A stretch of 64,000 nt of DNA, taken from NCBI GenBank assembly GCA_014075255.1, contig CP046178.1, forward strand, positions 506,001-570,000, read 5' to 3'. The notes beneath the pieces were generated by a model. That model was not told where the DNA came from. It saw nothing but the letters and a program-made list of their open reading frames with translations, and made no database searches. The position numbers and the translations under genes are program-made. This DNA is from Gammaproteobacteria bacterium. GTDB lineage: Bacteria; Pseudomonadota; Gammaproteobacteria; UBA4575. Positions 62,414 through 64,000 of this stretch are shown piece after piece (within the stretch, counting starts at the first letter, position 1; each line of letters begins with the position of its first letter).

Positions 62414-63931
62414 TCAGCTTTTGAAGAATGGATCTTCGTCAGGAATATATTGTTTGTATTCCTTATGCTTAACTAGGTTAACTCCAAGTCGTTGTAACCA
62501 CCATGGTTGTATACTTGGCCATTCACGTACAAAGCTAACATTATGATCTGCATCAGCTGTTGCTAAGCGGATATAGTGAGAGCAATGGTGCGTAGACGGT
62601 TCCATAAACACAGTGCCTTCAGGTGCTTCAATATGTAAGCCGGACTCCAGTGCACGTTTAACTTCTTCTTGATCCGTTGTACCTGCAATGCGTGCAGCCT
62701 TAGCGTACATGTGAATTGAGAAGTAAGTGTTTTGTGCCATCTGACCAATGTACGGATCATCTGGGAACATCTTGTACCAGCGTTTTACAAATGCACGGTT
62801 ACGTGCAGTGGGTATTTCTTCAATATAGTTAACACAGTTATACATACGATCAAGTGATGGGGCTTTGAAGCGTCGATGTTCATAGCCTTGTGCCATGTTA
62901 ACGGTTGAAGCCATTGGATACTTAAGCCCAGTTGCTGCGGCTTGTGGATAGTAGTTAGATTGATTTGAACCAACTAACAAGGTGAACACCCAATCCGGTT
63001 TGGCTGCTTGTACTTTAGCGATGGATGTTGTGAAGTCTGAAACGCTTAATGGAACAAATTCTTCACCAATAATCTCGCCACCAACTTGCGGTGCAAAAGC
63101 ACGCGTCCAAGCTGCGGTGAGTTGTCCAAAGTTGTAGTCTGCTGCAATCGTGTAAACTCGCGGCCCAAATTTTTGGATCATGTAATCCACAACCGGGATG
63201 ACTTGTTGTTCACAAATTGCGCCCGTGCAAAAAGTATTAGAGTCGGCTACGCCACCTTCATATTGATTAGTGTATATATACAGTTGTTTAAATTGATCGA
63301 CGATAGGTCGAATAGCCTCCCGTTCAGCACTGGTGAACCCAGCCACTAAACAATCAACTTTATCCTCTTGGATTAATTTTTTTGTTAATTGTTGCCAAAT
63401 ATTATTATTTGATTGTCCATCAGTATTGAGCAGTTCAACTTCACGGCCTAATATTCCTGACTCACCTGAATCAACCAATACATCTTCATCCTCAACAAAG
63501 GCCATGCCTGAAGCAGACAGTTTGCCACCATCGTGGACAACTTTTAGGTCTTTGTCTCCATTACCCATTACAGGCGCACTAGTTGTGTGATTAGACATAG
63601 CGCCCAAACCACCAGAACCAACTGGGCCACCCTTAAGGGTTAATCCAGCGTTGATTTCACTAACTGCAAGTTGAGCGGCATGATCTTTCTGAATCCCATA
63701 GACTGCAAGGTTTCCAGATAAGTCTTCGATATGCCCAATTTTTACCGCACCGCCTTTTGCAGCAAATGATTTGCTAATTCCGGCGAGATACATAGGTGCT
63801 ATAGCACCTGCAGATACTGCTGCGGAACCTTTTAAAAAGGTGCGTCGAGTTACTTTATGACCAACCGTTCCTGTTGTTTCTTCTGAGATGCTTTCCTTAG
63901 CAGGTTGATCCGATTTATTATCGTTCTTCAT
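62414..63931 (-). CDS. urtA: Urea/amide ABC transporter substrate-binding protein UrtA, Tat-exported
   Basis: A 505-residue type I periplasmic binding protein. The N-terminus has a twin-arginine signal (TRRTFLKGSAAVSAGA, RR at 29-30). Then come VKIGHIEDLSGNLAVYG, GILGREVELLNTDGQ, AGFTSAEREAIRPIVDQ, LYIYTNQYEGG and a C-terminal segment HHCSHYIRLATADAD. Compared with usual UrtA (about 430 residues), a 60-residue Gly/Ser/Asp-rich stretch (about 98-158) is inserted between the EINAG helix and the GILGREVEL strand. It leads the operon, followed by the hairpin at 62350. Confidence 0.9.
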   Translation of the reverse strand: MKNDNKSDQPAKESISEETTGTVGHKVTRRTFLKGSAAVSAGAIAPMYLAGISKSFAAKGGAVKIGHIEDLSGNLAVYGIQKDHAAQLAVSEINAGLTLKGGPVGSGGLGAMSNHTTSAPVMGNGDKDLKVVHDGGKLSASGMAFVEDEDVLVDSGESGILGREVELLNTDGQSNNNIWQQLTKKLIQEDKVDCLVAGFTSAEREAIRPIVDQFKQLYIYTNQYEGGVADSNTFCTGAICEQQVIPVVDYMIQKFGPRVYTIAADYNFGQLTAAWTRAFAPQVGGEIIGEEFVPLSVSDFTTSIAKVQAAKPDWVFTLLVGSNQSNYYPQAAATGLKYPMASTVNMAQGYEHRRFKAPSLDRMYNCVNYIEEIPTARNRAFVKRWYKMFPDDPYIGQMAQNTYFSIHMYAKAARIAGTTDQEEVKRALESGLHIEAPEGTVFMEPSTHHCSHYIRLATADADHNVSFVREWPSIQPWWLQRLGVNLVKHKEYKQYIPDEDPFFKS

Positions 63932-64000
63932 GATTAACCTCCTAGTATTTTATAGACCCTGGAATAAGTCTGTCTTAATTAAATACCATTGCGGTATTTT

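Overview
The window reads as a chromosomal segment of an AT-rich (by eye below 40 % G+C) Gram-negative bacterium, most probably an uncultured marine-type gammaproteobacterium. The reasons are the surE-pcm-yqaA-nlpD block, ftsK-lolA-rarA, an aat/acetyltransferase pair, alaC-hom-thrC, a long FadE, YciB, many lipoproteins with classical lipoboxes and outer-membrane beta-barrels. I see no rRNA, tRNA, CRISPR array, transposase or phage gene.

Layout. 0-11 kb is accessory: the 3' end of moaA, several small unknown proteins in very AT-rich DNA, an SSS-family sodium symporter followed by a small membrane-protein gene broken by an in-frame TAA, two luciferase-like flavin monooxygenases and two SsuE-type FMN reductases. 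It closes with a 46-codon remnant of a second moaA 3' end, so the block is bracketed by two diverged moaA ends in the same orientation. 11-14.3 kb holds a DUF1097 membrane protein and the molybdenum cofactor genes moaB, moaE and moeA.

14.4-32.4 kb is the most unusual part. It is an almost uninterrupted plus-strand run: apbE (periplasmic FMN transferase), a tri-haem PD40/hydrazine-synthase-alpha-like lipoprotein, a small lipoprotein with a CX4CH motif, two beta-barrel proteins, a TlpA-type thioredoxin, a DUF4266 lipoprotein ending in a Cys-rich tail, a DUF3570 barrel, a coiled-coil protein, three TPR proteins (two of them lipoproteins), a small secreted protein, an ExbB-like and two ExbD-like subunits, a TonB-like protein with an AgmX/PglI-type C-terminus, and a PDZ protein. 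Read together this looks like a proton-motive-force-driven trans-envelope machine joined to an extracytoplasmic redox/metal module. Its function is not known to me, and it is my main candidate for an undescribed system.

32.6-56.4 kb is mainly housekeeping: fadE and a thioesterase, yciB, a tiny PEP-CTERM protein, a fatty acid hydroxylase, a PGRP-type amidase, an Smr protein, surE-pcm-yqaA-nlpD (no rpoS follows), alaC-hom-thrC, aat, trxB, ftsK, lolA and rarA. 56.6-63.9 kb holds an FMN-dependent alpha-hydroxy acid dehydrogenase facing a minus-strand operon, urtABCDE plus an acetamidase/formamidase. This fits uptake and hydrolysis of urea or short-chain amides as a nitrogen source. Together with the monooxygenases it suggests a cell that scavenges N or S from small organic compounds.
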